64,000 bases of DNA, from contig JAAEQC010000092.1 in assembly GCA_024231905.1 (NCBI GenBank), forward strand, positions 1-64,000, written 5' to 3'. The DNA comes from a bacterium. GTDB taxonomy: Bacteria; Krumholzibacteriota; Krumholzibacteriia; LZORAL124-64-63. Both the position numbers and the translations under genes were made by a program. Under the pieces are notes generated by a model. That model saw nothing but the letters and a program-made list of their open reading frames with translations, was not told where the DNA came from and ran no database searches. Each line of letters opens with the position of its first letter. Position 1 is the stretch's first letter. Positions 47,314 through 57,064 of the stretch are shown here, one piece after another.

Positions 47314-50300
47314 ATGCGGAAGACGATACTCGTCCTATTGGCGATGGCGTTGCTGGCTACGCCCGCGCTGGCCCAGGATACCCTGCGGATCCATTACCAC
47401 CGGTTCGATGACGCCTACGCCGGCTGGGGGATCCACCTGTGGAACGCCATCGAGTGGGAGGACGGCGGCGTCTTCTACATCGACGGCACACGCCACGACT
47501 GGAACAGCCCCTTGCTGCCCACGGGCACCGACGCCTACGGCGTCTACTGGGACATCGACATCGTCTATCCGGATCAGGAACTGGGCTTCATCATCCACAA
47601 CGGGGCTACCAAGGATCCGGGCCCCGATCAGTTCTGGGACGACTACACCACCGAGAACGAGATATGGGTCCTCTCGGGCTTCGCCCAGATCTTCACCGCC
47701 GAGCCCAACCCGGACGTACGCCTCATGTCCGCGGTCAGCGACGGCGCCAACGCCATCGCCCTCAACCTGGCGGTGACGGCCACGCTGGTGGACTCCTTCC
47801 ATGTCTACAAGGACGGCGTGGAGGAGACGGTGACCGCGCGGGTGGTGACCACGCCCCAGCTGGTGACCCTCACCCTGCAGGATCCCGTCGACATCACCGC
47901 GCCCTACACGGTATACGACGGCGTGGGCGAGAACACCCTGGCGGTGCACCACGACTTCGACGACACGGAATACGTCTACGAAGGCGAGGACATGGGCGCG
48001 ACCTACTCCGCCGCCGAGACCACATTCAAGCTCTGGAGCCCCGTGGCCGAGACCGCCCGGGTGCGCATCTACGACAACGCCTGGGGCGACGACGACAGCG
48101 ACGCCTACGACGAGTACATCCTCACGCGACCGGACGCCACCGGCGTCATGGCGGTCACCGTACCTGGCGACCACGAGGGCCGCTGGTACCTCTTCGAGAT
48201 GACCATCTACGGCGAGACCTGGCTCACTCCCGACCTCTACGCCGTGGCCATGAGCAGCAACAGCCGCCGCAGCGCCATCGTCGACCTGGACAGCACCGAC
48301 CCGCCGGGCTGGGCAGGCGACGCCTACCCGGACTTCCCCACCCTCGAGTCGGTCATCTGGGAGGCCCACGTCCGCGACGTCACCACCAGCGAGTTCTGGG
48401 ACGGCAGTGCTGCGGGCAAGCACAAGTTCACCGGCGTGGTGGAGACGGGCACGAGCCACCAGGGCCGTCCCACGGGCCTGGACCACGTGCTGGACCTGGG
48501 CGTGAACGTGGTGCAGATCCTGCCCATGTACGACTTCTCCAGTGTGGACGAGAACAACCCCGATAGCCGCAACTGGGGCTACGATCCCTACATCTACAAC
48601 ACCCCCGAGGGCGGCTACTCCTCCGATCCCGACGATCCCGGCGCCCGCATCACCGAGATGAAACAGATGATCCAGGGCTTCCACGACCAGGGCGTCAAGG
48701 TGGTCATGGACGTGGTCTACAACCACACCCACAACGTGGGCCCCCAGGGCTCCACCTACGACGCCATGGTGCCCAAGTACTACTACCGCCTGGAGACCGA
48801 CGGCAGCTACAGCAACGGCTCCGGCGTGGGCAACGAGGTGGCCACCGAGAAGGAGATGGCGCGCCGCTTCATCCTCCAGAGTTGCCTGTACTGGGTGCAG
48901 GAGTACCACATCGACGGCTTCCGCTTCGATCTCATGGGCCTGATCGACACGCCGCTCATGACCGAGATCACCGCCGCGGTGAAGGCCATCAATCCCCACG
49001 CCATCATCTACGGCGAACCCTGGGGCGGCTACGGCGGCACGATCCTCACGGGCAAGGGTGATCAGCGGGGCCTGGGCTTCGGCGTCTTCAACGACAACAT
49101 CCGCAACGCCATCCGCGGCTCCACCGACGGCACCGACGCGGGCTACGCCATGGGGGACGTGGCCGATCGCGCGGCGGTCATCCGCGGTCTGGCCGGCGCC
49201 ATCGACGACTTCACCGACGGGCCCACCGAGACCATCAACTACATCTCCGCCCACGACAACTACACCTGGTGGGACAAGCTGGACTACCGCTGGAACCCCA
49301 ACGAGACCCCGCCGCCCCACTACCCCGAGGCGACGCTGCAGCAGATGTCGCGCCTGGGGCTCTCCATGGTGCTGACGGCCCAGGGCGTGCCCTTCCTGCA
49401 CGCGGGCAGCGAGTTCCTGCGCACCAAGCGCACGGGCGAGCCGGGCCAGGACGAGGAGTCCATCCGCAACAGCTACGCATCCAACGACGCGGTGAACAAG
49501 CTGGACTGGCAGCTCCGGGCCGACAACGACGACATGGTCGAGTACATCAAGGGACTCATCGCCCTGCGGCATTTGCGCCACGAGTTCAAGCTGGGCACCG
49601 CCGACAGCATCCGCGCCCACCAGCACTTCCTGACCGGACTGCCGACCACGGCCATCGCCTACACCCTCGACGACGTGACCCCCGGCGACGGCGCCGGCGA
49701 CTGGCTGGTGATCCACAACGTGGACTTCTCCGCGGTGGACGTGCCCCTGCCGGCGGGTCAGTGGGCCCAAGTGGTGGGTGGCACGGCCGCGGGCACCACG
49801 CCTTTCGCGACCCATATCAGCGCCGCGTCCGCACCCTCGAGCCTGTCGGTGCCGGCCCGCTCCACGGTTGTCCTCTACCAGGAGAGCGCCCCGACGCTGC
49901 AGTTGAACATCTTCCAGAACCCGACCCTGGACGCCTACCTCCACCTGGCGGTGAACGACCGGTCCGAGTCGGTCGCCATGGTGGTGACGATCAACGGCAC
50001 GGTCGTGCCCGTGACCAACCAGGCCACCGGCAGCTGGTTCGGTTCCTACCTCATGGACGCTTCCGGCGAGTTGCGGATCAGCATCTCCAACACCGACGCG
50101 TCCATCGTGCGCCGGGTCGCCGCCTGCGCCCTGGGCGACGGCGCCGCGGCGTCCCTGGACGGGCGGGCGGTGCTGGTGCCGCCGGCGGGCCGTACGGCCG
50201 GCTGGCTGCTGGCGGTGGACAAGGCGGGTCGTCCGGAACTGGGCGACGACGCCTGGTCCTTCGGTACCGCGGCAGCGACCCTGCCCGGTGCGGTCCTGCG

Positions 50301-50730
50301 TGTCCAGGGTGTCGGCGTCATCGAGCGCCGCAGTGCCGGGAGCTGGACGGCGTTGCCCACCCGCGACCTGGGTGACGGCTGGCTCGAGGCGCCCGTGGAC
50401 GCTCTGGGCGAGTTCCGGTTGAACAAGAGCAAGCTACCGGCGGCGGCGACGCGGCTGCTGGGCAACGTGCCCAATCCCTTCAACCCGTCCACCGAGATCC
50501 GTTTCGAGTTGGGAACGGCCGACGCCGGTCGCTCCCTGGATCTGGCCATCTTCGACCTGCGCGGCCGCCTGGTCCGCACCCTGCGCACGGGCGCCCTGGC
50601 CGCCGGCTACCAGACGGTGACCTGGGACGGACGCGACACGGCCGGCAACGCCACGGCGGCAGGCGTGTATTTCTATCGGCTCACGACCCAGGCAGGCGAC
50701 CTCACGGGCCGCATGCTGATGATCAAGTAG
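47314..50730 (+). CDS. Secreted type I pullulanase (GH13) with starch-binding modules and C-terminal sorting domain (1138 aa)
   Basis: Cleaves alpha-1,6 branches of pullulan and starch. Signal peptide ends ATPALAQ. Domains: CBM41/PUD-like module (RIHYHRFDDAYAGWGIHLWN, about 25-125), linker sandwich (about 130-210), CBM48-like (TYSAAETTFKLWSPVAETAR, about 230-330), then the GH13 barrel with NWGYDPYIYNTPEGGYSS (type I pullulanase signature), nucleophile Asp539 (DGFRFDL), acid/base Glu568 (YGEPWGG) and Asp648 (SAHDNYTWW). After a C-terminal beta domain, the last 90 residues (NVPNPFNPSTEIRFELG ... GVYFYRLTTQ) form the FlgD/T9SS-type sorting domain. Followed 10 nt later by a lipoprotein gene. Confidence 0.95.
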   Translation: MRKTILVLLAMALLATPALAQDTLRIHYHRFDDAYAGWGIHLWNAIEWEDGGVFYIDGTRHDWNSPLLPTGTDAYGVYWDIDIVYPDQELGFIIHNGATKDPGPDQFWDDYTTENEIWVLSGFAQIFTAEPNPDVRLMSAVSDGANAIALNLAVTATLVDSFHVYKDGVEETVTARVVTTPQLVTLTLQDPVDITAPYTVYDGVGENTLAVHHDFDDTEYVYEGEDMGATYSAAETTFKLWSPVAETARVRIYDNAWGDDDSDAYDEYILTRPDATGVMAVTVPGDHEGRWYLFEMTIYGETWLTPDLYAVAMSSNSRRSAIVDLDSTDPPGWAGDAYPDFPTLESVIWEAHVRDVTTSEFWDGSAAGKHKFTGVVETGTSHQGRPTGLDHVLDLGVNVVQILPMYDFSSVDENNPDSRNWGYDPYIYNTPEGGYSSDPDDPGARITEMKQMIQGFHDQGVKVVMDVVYNHTHNVGPQGSTYDAMVPKYYYRLETDGSYSNGSGVGNEVATEKEMARRFILQSCLYWVQEYHIDGFRFDLMGLIDTPLMTEITAAVKAINPHAIIYGEPWGGYGGTILTGKGDQRGLGFGVFNDNIRNAIRGSTDGTDAGYAMGDVADRAAVIRGLAGAIDDFTDGPTETINYISAHDNYTWWDKLDYRWNPNETPPPHYPEATLQQMSRLGLSMVLTAQGVPFLHAGSEFLRTKRTGEPGQDEESIRNSYASNDAVNKLDWQLRADNDDMVEYIKGLIALRHLRHEFKLGTADSIRAHQHFLTGLPTTAIAYTLDDVTPGDGAGDWLVIHNVDFSAVDVPLPAGQWAQVVGGTAAGTTPFATHISAASAPSSLSVPARSTVVLYQESAPTLQLNIFQNPTLDAYLHLAVNDRSESVAMVVTINGTVVPVTNQATGSWFGSYLMDASGELRISISNTDASIVRRVAACALGDGAAASLDGRAVLVPPAGRTAGWLLAVDKAGRPELGDDAWSFGTAAATLPGAVLRVQGVGVIERRSAGSWTALPTRDLGDGWLEAPVDALGEFRLNKSKLPAAATRLLGNVPNPFNPSTEIRFELGTADAGRSLDLAIFDLRGRLVRTLRTGALAAGYQTVTWDGRDTAGNATAAGVYFYRLTTQAGDLTGRMLMIK

Positions 50731-50740
50731 GAGGACGGCC

Positions 50741-51343
50741 ATGAAGACCCTGACCCACGTGATCCTCATCGCAGCGCTGGCCCTGGCTGTCGGCTGCGGC
50801 GGCGACAGCGGCGGCGGTCCGACCACGCCGCCCGTGACCGACGCCGCCATTCTCAGCCTGGGCTGGACCGCCTACGGCAACGACGATCCGATCGAGGCGG
50901 AAGAACAGTTCCGCAAACTGCTGGACCGCGGCAAGCTCCTGGCCGAGGCGCACGACGGCCTGGGCTGGATGTTCAGCAGCGAGAACGAGCCCGACTCGGC
51001 CGCCGTCCACTTCGCCGCGGCGGTGGCCGAGGGCGCCGACGCCCTGCCCATCGGCGACCAGACCCGCGCCGGCCAGGCCTTCGCGGCCAGCGCCCAAGGC
51101 CAGCACCAGGCCAGCCTCGACGCGGCGGCCGAGGTGGCTGCCGGTTGGGTGTTCACCCATGACACCACCATCGATTACGACGACGTGATCGTGGTCCGCG
51201 CCGTGTCCCATTACGCCCTGGCCGGTTTCGAAGCGGCTCTGGCCGCGGTGCAGGAATTGGAACCCGGCTTCACCGCCGACGTGGGCACCGTGGATGGCCG
51301 CGGTCTCCTGGCCGCGAAGATCGAGGAACTGATCGCCGGTTGA
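50741..51343 (+). CDS. Small TPR-like lipoprotein (200 aa)
   Basis: Lipobox LAVGC (Cys about 19) follows a short signal. The mature part is helical with TPR-like pairs: LGWTAYGNDDPIEAEEQFRK, AHDGLGWMFSSENEPDSAAV, HFAAAVAEGAD. The gene lies between the pullulanase and an amylase with gaps of 10 and 25 nt, so it is part of the glucan operon. It may help organise the surface enzymes; this is conjecture. Confidence 0.75.
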   Translation: MKTLTHVILIAALALAVGCGGDSGGGPTTPPVTDAAILSLGWTAYGNDDPIEAEEQFRKLLDRGKLLAEAHDGLGWMFSSENEPDSAAVHFAAAVAEGADALPIGDQTRAGQAFAASAQGQHQASLDAAAEVAAGWVFTHDTTIDYDDVIVVRAVSHYALAGFEAALAAVQELEPGFTADVGTVDGRGLLAAKIEELIAG

Positions 51344-51368
51344 ACGGCGGTCCGGGAAGGATACCGAC

Positions 51369-53066
51369 ATGCGACGTGGATTCGTCGGGAGCACCGTGCC
51401 GGTTCTCGCGCTCCTGGGCTTCGCACTCCTGCTCGCGGGCTGTGACAAGCAGGAGGGCAACGCACCTCCACCGGCCCCGGTCACGGGCGGCGGCGACCTG
51501 CAGGCCCAGGGCCCGACCCACTGGTGGAACGACCAGGTCTTCTACGAGGTCTTCGTCCGCAGCTTCCACGACAGTGACGGCGACGGCTTCGGCGACCTGC
51601 AGGGCCTCATCGGCAAGCTCGATTACCTGAACGACGGCGACCCGCAGACGACCGACGACCTGGGCGTCACCGCCCTGTGGCTCATGCCCGTCGCCGAGTC
51701 GCCCAGCTACCATGGCTACGACGCCACGGACTACCGCCGGATCGAGCCGGACTACGGGACCAACGCCGATTTCCAGCAGCTCATGAGCGAAGCCCATGCC
51801 CGCGGCATGATGGTCATCGTCGACTACGTCATGAACCACTGCAGCAACAGCCATCCCTGGTTCACGGCGTCGGAGGCCAACGACCCGACCTACGCCGACT
51901 GGTTCGACTGGCGGGGCGACAACCCGGGATGGCAGCAGCCCTGGGGTGGGGGATCGGTCTGGCACGGCGGCGACCGCGGCTACTACTACGGCGTATTCTG
52001 GAGCGGCATGCCCGACCTGAACTACGCCAACCCGGCCGTGGAAGCCGAGATGTTCGACACGGCCACCTGGTGGCTGCAGGACATGGGCGCCGACGGCTTC
52101 CGCCTGGACGCCGTCAAGTACCTCATGGAGGACGGGGCGGTCATCGATAACGCGCCGTCCACCTTCTCCTTCTGGAGCCGCTTCCGCGCCCACCTGGATG
52201 TGGTTGCGCCCGATGCCGTCCTGGTGGGAGAGGCCTGGGACAACACCTCTGTGGTGCTCCAGTACATCGACGCCGGTCTGCACACCTGCTTCGAGTTCGA
52301 CCTGGCCGAGTCCATGCTCGTAGCCGCGGGCACCGGCAGTCCGGGCGACCTGGCCGCCAAGATCGAGACCGTTGCCAACGGCTACCCCTTCCAGCAGTAC
52401 TGCACCTTCCTGACCAACCACGACCAGAACCGGGTCTTCGACCGTCTGGGCCGCAGCGAAGGCGCCAACAAGATCGCGGCAGCCATCCTGCTCACGGCGC
52501 CGGGCGTGCCCTTCCTCTACTACGGCGAGGAAGTGGGCATGGTGGGCTACGGCCGACACGAGAACATCCGCACGCCCATGCAGTGGACTCCGGGCGCCAA
52601 CGCGGGCTTCACCACCGGTTCGCCCTGGAACACCATCAGTACCAACTACGCCCTGTGGAACGTGGAGACCCTGGCCTCCGACCCCAACTCCCTGTGGAAC
52701 ACCTACCGCGCCCTGGTCCAGGCGCGGGCGGCCTCGGTGGCCCTCCGCCGGGGCACTTACCACGCTCTCGAGGCCAGCAACGGCGCCGTCTACGCCTTCC
52801 TGCGCCGCTACCTCGGCTCCGGGTACGACGACGCGGTGATCGCCGTTCACAACCTGGGCAGCGGCACGGTGGCCGGTTTCTCCCTGTCGGTGGACGAAAG
52901 CCAACTTTCGCCGGGCCTGTACACCGCCACCGACCTGGTCGGCGGCGCGGACCTGGGGAGCCTCGCGGTGGCAAAAGACGGCGCCATATCGGGCTGGTCC
53001 CCGGTCGCCCACCTGGCGGGCTACGGCAGCCTGTTGGTGAATCTGGTACCTGCGGGCGGCAAATAA
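51369..53066 (+). CDS. GH13 alpha-amylase-family lipoprotein (565 aa)
   Basis: Lipobox LLAGC (about residue 24) anchors the enzyme. The GH13 barrel starts at WWNDQVFYEVFVRSFHDSDG and keeps all catalytic residues: Asp247 (DGFRLDAVKYL), Glu288 (LVGEAWDN), Asp352 (TNHDQNRVF). Also visible are VDYVMNHCSNSHPWF (conserved region I) and RTPMQWTPGANAGF near the end of the barrel, as in alpha-glucosidase/trehalose-synthase-like and amylase subgroups. A C-terminal beta domain ends the protein. Substrate likely malto-oligosaccharides. The opening DSDGDGFGDLQGL nearly equals that of the partial gene at 62866, marking paralogues. Confidence 0.95.
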   Translation: MRRGFVGSTVPVLALLGFALLLAGCDKQEGNAPPPAPVTGGGDLQAQGPTHWWNDQVFYEVFVRSFHDSDGDGFGDLQGLIGKLDYLNDGDPQTTDDLGVTALWLMPVAESPSYHGYDATDYRRIEPDYGTNADFQQLMSEAHARGMMVIVDYVMNHCSNSHPWFTASEANDPTYADWFDWRGDNPGWQQPWGGGSVWHGGDRGYYYGVFWSGMPDLNYANPAVEAEMFDTATWWLQDMGADGFRLDAVKYLMEDGAVIDNAPSTFSFWSRFRAHLDVVAPDAVLVGEAWDNTSVVLQYIDAGLHTCFEFDLAESMLVAAGTGSPGDLAAKIETVANGYPFQQYCTFLTNHDQNRVFDRLGRSEGANKIAAAILLTAPGVPFLYYGEEVGMVGYGRHENIRTPMQWTPGANAGFTTGSPWNTISTNYALWNVETLASDPNSLWNTYRALVQARAASVALRRGTYHALEASNGAVYAFLRRYLGSGYDDAVIAVHNLGSGTVAGFSLSVDESQLSPGLYTATDLVGGADLGSLAVAKDGAISGWSPVAHLAGYGSLLVNLVPAGGK

Positions 53067-53096
53067 AACATTGCAATATGGTCGGTTAGAGGTTCC

Positions 53097-53125
53097 TTGA
53101 CCGCGTCCGGTCCTTGGCGGATACT
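53097..53125 (+). promoter_or_regulatory. Candidate promoter of the second amylase and mal importer operon
   Basis: TTGACC (53097-53102), 17 bp, GATACT (53120-53125), ahead of the ATG at 53176. Confidence 0.4.
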
Positions 53126-53175
53126 CGACGATGCTGGCGCGGGGACCGTCCCGACCGCCGCAGCACGGAGATGAT

Positions 53176-54717
53176 ATGAGGCTGATGCCCGGAAGACTCA
53201 CCGCCCTCGCCGCCACCTTCGCCTTCGCCTGCGCGCTCCTGGCCGGTTGCGCCGCCCAGGGACCGCCAGCCGCCGTCCATGCGCCCCCGCCCGGTCCGGC
53301 GCGGGTCGTGCCCCAGGTCGATTGGGACGACGCCGTCCTCTACTTCGTCATCCTCGACCGCTTCGCCGACGGCGACCCGTCCAACAACGAGCAGAACGAC
53401 CCGGAGCCCGGGAGTGTCGGCAGCTTCCACGGAGGCGACCTGGCCGGCCTGATCGCGAATCTGGACGAGATCGCCGGCCTGGGGGCCACGGCCCTCTGGA
53501 TCACCCCGGTCCAGCAACAGATCCCCGGCTTCGTCTCGGGGGCCGGTTTCTTCGACTGGGGTTACCACGGCTACTGGGCCGACGACTTCCACGCCATCGA
53601 TCCGCGCTTCGGAACGGAGGAACAACTGAAGGAACTGGTGGACCAGGCCCACGCCCGGGGCCTGAAGGTCCTGCTCGACGTGGTCTACAATCACTGCGGC
53701 TACGACTCCCACTACATCTTCGACAAGGGCCGTGACTGGCTCCGCTTCGGCAGCCACTGCGGCGACGACGACCTGACCAGCTGCCTGGCCGGCCTGCCCG
53801 ACTTCAAGACCGACAATCCGGAGGTCAGAGAGTACCTGCTGGAGGCCCACCTGGGCCTGGCCGCGCGCACGGGCATCGACGGCTTCCGCCTGGACACGGT
53901 CAAGCACGTGGAGCACGACTTCTGGCGCCTGCACCGGGAGCGTTCCCGGGCCGAACTGGGCCCGGATTTCTTCCTCCTGGGCGAGGTGTGGGGCGGCGAC
54001 AACCGGGTCCTCGATCCCTGGTTCGAGCCCGACGAGATGGACGCCGGATTCGACTTCGGGTTCCAGGGCAGCACCGTGGGCTGGGTCCTGGGCCGGGGGC
54101 GCCCCATCGCCTACGACCGCTACCTGCAGCGGCGTGAAGAGGTCCGCGAAGGCCACTACCTGTCCCACTACCTGTCCAGCCACGACACGGATGGGGCCCT
54201 GTTCACCCTGAACGGCAATCGCGAACTGTTCCGGTTGGCGGTGGGCCTGCAGATGACCGCCGCGGGGATTCCCTGCATCTACTACGGCGAGGAAGTGGCC
54301 CGGACCGGCGGTACCTGGCCCGACAACCGCAGCGATATGCCCTGGGGCGGGCGGGACCTGGCGCCGGGCGCGGGTGTGGCCCGCGACGAGGGCATGCGGC
54401 AGTGGTACCGGCAACTCATCGCCCTGCGCCGCGCCCATCCGGCCCTGCGCCGGGGCGAGCGGCAAGGACTCGATTTCGGCCAGGACCACTTCGTCTTCAT
54501 GCGCTTTGACGCCCAGAGCGGCGACCGCCTGCTGGTGGCGGTCAATCGGTCCGAACAGGTGTGCGCGACGGAAGTGGAACTGCCCGCCGGGTGGCCGACG
54601 GTCCCGGTCGTCCCGATGGTCGACCTCCTGGACGGAGCACACTTCGCGCCCGAAGAAGGCAAACTCGCGGTGACGATACCGGCGCGGGGATTGCGGATCC
54701 TCGCGGCCGAACAGTAG
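53176..54717 (+). CDS. GH13 alpha-amylase/cyclomaltodextrinase-like lipoprotein (513 aa)
   Basis: The frame is open from 53131, but GGAG lies 5 nt before the ATG at 53176, which directly starts a lipoprotein signal (lipobox LLAGC). Barrel motifs: [31 protein letters not shown]-like region [24 protein letters not shown], nucleophile Asp240 ([11 protein letters not shown]), Glu270 (LLGEVWGGD) and Asp337 ([10 protein letters not shown]). A typical C-terminal beta domain follows. The D-R-F-x-D-G-D-P-x-N-N start is common in alpha-amylases and cyclomaltodextrinases. The malK start is 28 nt downstream, linking hydrolysis and import. Confidence 0.94.
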   Translation: MRLMPGRLTALAATFAFACALLAGCAAQGPPAAVHAPPPGPARVVPQVDWDDAVLYFVILDRFADGDPSNNEQNDPEPGSVGSFHGGDLAGLIANLDEIAGLGATALWITPVQQQIPGFVSGAGFFDWGYHGYWADDFHAIDPRFGTEEQLKELVDQAHARGLKVLLDVVYNHCGYDSHYIFDKGRDWLRFGSHCGDDDLTSCLAGLPDFKTDNPEVREYLLEAHLGLAARTGIDGFRLDTVKHVEHDFWRLHRERSRAELGPDFFLLGEVWGGDNRVLDPWFEPDEMDAGFDFGFQGSTVGWVLGRGRPIAYDRYLQRREEVREGHYLSHYLSSHDTDGALFTLNGNRELFRLAVGLQMTAAGIPCIYYGEEVARTGGTWPDNRSDMPWGGRDLAPGAGVARDEGMRQWYRQLIALRRAHPALRRGERQGLDFGQDHFVFMRFDAQSGDRLLVAVNRSEQVCATEVELPAGWPTVPVVPMVDLLDGAHFAPEEGKLAVTIPARGLRILAAEQ

Positions 54718-54745
54718 CGGCCACGGCCGCGGGAGGAGTAACGCC

Positions 54746-55846
54746 TTGGCGCAAGTCGTCCTACAAGGTGTGAAGAAGTGCTACGATGACGTGGAGGTCA
54801 TCGAGCGGCTCGACCTGGAGATTCGCGAGGGCGAGTTCATGGTGCTCGTGGGCCCCTCCGGCTGCGGCAAGAGCACGGCCCTGCGCATGATCGCGGGTCT
54901 GGAGGAGATTACCGCCGGCGAGATCGTCATCGGGGACCGGGTCGTCAACGAGCTGCACCCCAAGGACCGCGACATCGCCATGGTCTTCCAGAGCTACGCC
55001 CTGTACCCCCACATGACCGTGCGCGAGAACATGGACTTCGGCCTGCGCATCCAGAAGATGGACCGGGCCGAGATCGACCGACGCGTGAACGATGCGGCCC
55101 GCATCCTGGGCATCGAGGAATACCTGGATCGCCGTCCCCGCCAACTGTCCGGCGGCCAGCGCCAGCGGGTGGCCGTGGGCCGGGCCATCGTACGCCAGCC
55201 CTCGGTCTTCCTCTTCGACGAGCCGCTCTCGAACCTGGACGCCAAGCTGCGCGTGCAGATGCGGGCCGAGATCACCGGTCTGCAGCGCCGCCTGGGCACG
55301 ACCACCGTCTATGTGACCCACGACCAGGTGGAGGCCATGACCATGGGCCACCGCATCGCCGTCCTCAAGGACGGGGACCTGCAGCAGGTGGGCACCCCCC
55401 TGGAACTCTACGAATCTCCGGCCAATCTCTTCGTGGCCCGCTTCATCGGCACGCCGCCCATGAATTTCCTGCCCGGCCGCGTGGCCGGGGACGGAGCGCA
55501 GATCGTGTCCGAGGACTACGGATTCGACCTGCCGGCGCCTCTGCGGGCGGCGGTCCGGGGCCGGGACGGAGCCGAGGTGCTGGTTGGCGTGCGGCCCGAG
55601 AATCTGCGCGGCGACCGCCGAGAGGGCGTGGGCGCCACGACGACCCTGCGCTTCCAGGTCACGCTGCTGGAAACCCTGGGGCACGAGGTCCAGGCCCACG
55701 GCCGGTTGGCCGGCCATGAACTCGTGGCCAAGTTCCAGCCCCACAACACGCCCGAGATCGATTCCGAGGTCGAGCTCCATCTCGAACTGGACCACCTGCA
55801 CCTCTTCGACGCCGCCACCGAGTTGCGGCTCAGCGAAGGAGAATAA
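54746..55846 (+). CDS. malK: Maltodextrin ABC transporter ATPase (MalK/MsmK/UgpC family)
   Basis: Drives import of malto-oligosaccharides. TTG start behind GGGAGGAG. Walker [15 protein letters not shown]-loop [12 protein letters not shown], signature [15 protein letters not shown], Walker [17 protein letters not shown], and switch His in [11 protein letters not shown]. From about residue 240 comes the C-terminal OB-fold regulatory domain of sugar-importer ATPases ([19 protein letters not shown]). Length 366 is usual. The malE start is 2 nt after its stop. Confidence 0.96.
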   Translation: MAQVVLQGVKKCYDDVEVIERLDLEIREGEFMVLVGPSGCGKSTALRMIAGLEEITAGEIVIGDRVVNELHPKDRDIAMVFQSYALYPHMTVRENMDFGLRIQKMDRAEIDRRVNDAARILGIEEYLDRRPRQLSGGQRQRVAVGRAIVRQPSVFLFDEPLSNLDAKLRVQMRAEITGLQRRLGTTTVYVTHDQVEAMTMGHRIAVLKDGDLQQVGTPLELYESPANLFVARFIGTPPMNFLPGRVAGDGAQIVSEDYGFDLPAPLRAAVRGRDGAEVLVGVRPENLRGDRREGVGATTTLRFQVTLLETLGHEVQAHGRLAGHELVAKFQPHNTPEIDSEVELHLELDHLHLFDAATELRLSEGE

Positions 55847-55848
55847 CG

Positions 55849-57063
55849 ATGAACAAGCGGATCACCTGGCTCGCACTCGCGGTCTTCGCCACCGTGGTCG
55901 CGCCCTGCCTGGCCCTGGCCCAGACCCAGATCGTGGTCTGGCACGCCTACCGCGGCAAGGAGAAGGTGGCCTTCGAACAGGTCGTCGCCGATTTCAACGC
56001 CGGCGGCCACGACTTCACGGTCAAGACCCTGGGTGTGCCCTACGACGCCTATGCCGACAAGATCACCGCTGCGGTGCCGCGGGGGAAGGGACCCGACGTC
56101 TTCATCTACGCCCAGGACCGTCTCGGCGGCTGGGTGGAAGCCGGAGGCACCATCGAGCCCATCGACTTCTACATCGACGAGGAGATGACCGGCGCCTTCA
56201 TCCCTGCCACCATGGAAGCGATGACCTATCAGGGCAACGTTTACGGCCTGCCGGTGAACTTCAAGGTCCTGACCATGATCTACAACAAGGCCCTGGTCAC
56301 CACGCCGCCCGCCACCAGCAGTGAACTCGTGGCCACCGCCAAGGGCCTGACCGACGCCGGTGCCGGCAAGTTCGGCCTGGCCTACAACTTCGGCGACTTC
56401 TACTACCACAGCGCGTTGATGAATGCCTTCGGCGGCAACGTCTTCGCCGGCAGCAACCAGCCCCTGGTGAACAAGCCCGAGAACATCGCATCGGTCGAGT
56501 TGATGATGGAGTGGTTCGACGTCCACGGCATCCTGCCCGCCGAGCCCAGCAGCACCCTCATCACCACGCTCTTCAACAAGGGCGACGCGGCCATGGTCTT
56601 TTCCGGCCCCTGGTTCCTCTCGGAGATCGCCGACGGCGTCGATTACGGCCTGGCCGTCCTGCCCACCATCGACGAGGCCGGCGGCGCGCCCATGGCTCCC
56701 TGGATGACCGTGGAAGGCGCCTACATCGCGGCACCGAGCGAGCACAAGGACGAGGCCTTCGCCTTCGTGCAGCACCTGACCGGCGTGGAGGCGGGCCGGG
56801 TCATGGCTCTCGGCGGCCGCCAGACGCCGGCCAACATGGCCGTCTACGAGGACGCCGAGGTGGCTGCGGACCCGGTTCTGGCCGCTTTCCGCGAGCAGGT
56901 CGAGGTGGCCTGTCCCATGCCCAACTACGCGGAGATGACCATGGTGTGGTCGCCCGTGACCACGGCCATGAACGCCGTCGTGCGCAAGGCCTCCTCGCCC
57001 CAGGCGGCCTTCGACGCCGCCCAGGAGGATGTGGAGGAACGGGTCAAGAGCCTGAGGAAGTAG
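55849..57063 (+). CDS. malE: Periplasmic maltodextrin-binding protein (MalE-like)
   Basis: Substrate receptor of the importer. Signal peptide ends ALAQTQ. The family-1 solute-binding fold is clear: IVVWHAYRGKEKVAFEQVVA, VPYDAYADKITAAVPRGKGPDVF, GNVYGLPVNFKVLTMIYNKAL, ALMNAFGGNVFAG and MVFSGPWFLSEI. The C-terminal helices AVVRKASSPQAAFDAAQED match MalE-type receptors. 404 residues. Maltodextrin specificity is inferred from its locus. Confidence 0.93.
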   Translation: MNKRITWLALAVFATVVAPCLALAQTQIVVWHAYRGKEKVAFEQVVADFNAGGHDFTVKTLGVPYDAYADKITAAVPRGKGPDVFIYAQDRLGGWVEAGGTIEPIDFYIDEEMTGAFIPATMEAMTYQGNVYGLPVNFKVLTMIYNKALVTTPPATSSELVATAKGLTDAGAGKFGLAYNFGDFYYHSALMNAFGGNVFAGSNQPLVNKPENIASVELMMEWFDVHGILPAEPSSTLITTLFNKGDAAMVFSGPWFLSEIADGVDYGLAVLPTIDEAGGAPMAPWMTVEGAYIAAPSEHKDEAFAFVQHLTGVEAGRVMALGGRQTPANMAVYEDAEVAADPVLAAFREQVEVACPMPNYAEMTMVWSPVTTAMNAVVRKASSPQAAFDAAQEDVEERVKSLRK

Positions 57064-57064
57064 C

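Noticed and set aside
47335-49944. 869-codon open frame antisense to the pullulanase, and similar long antisense frames over ppdK and others
   Set aside because: High GC at third positions leaves opposite frames open. Composition is Val/Gly/His/Arg-rich with no motif, and the sense strand encodes clear families.
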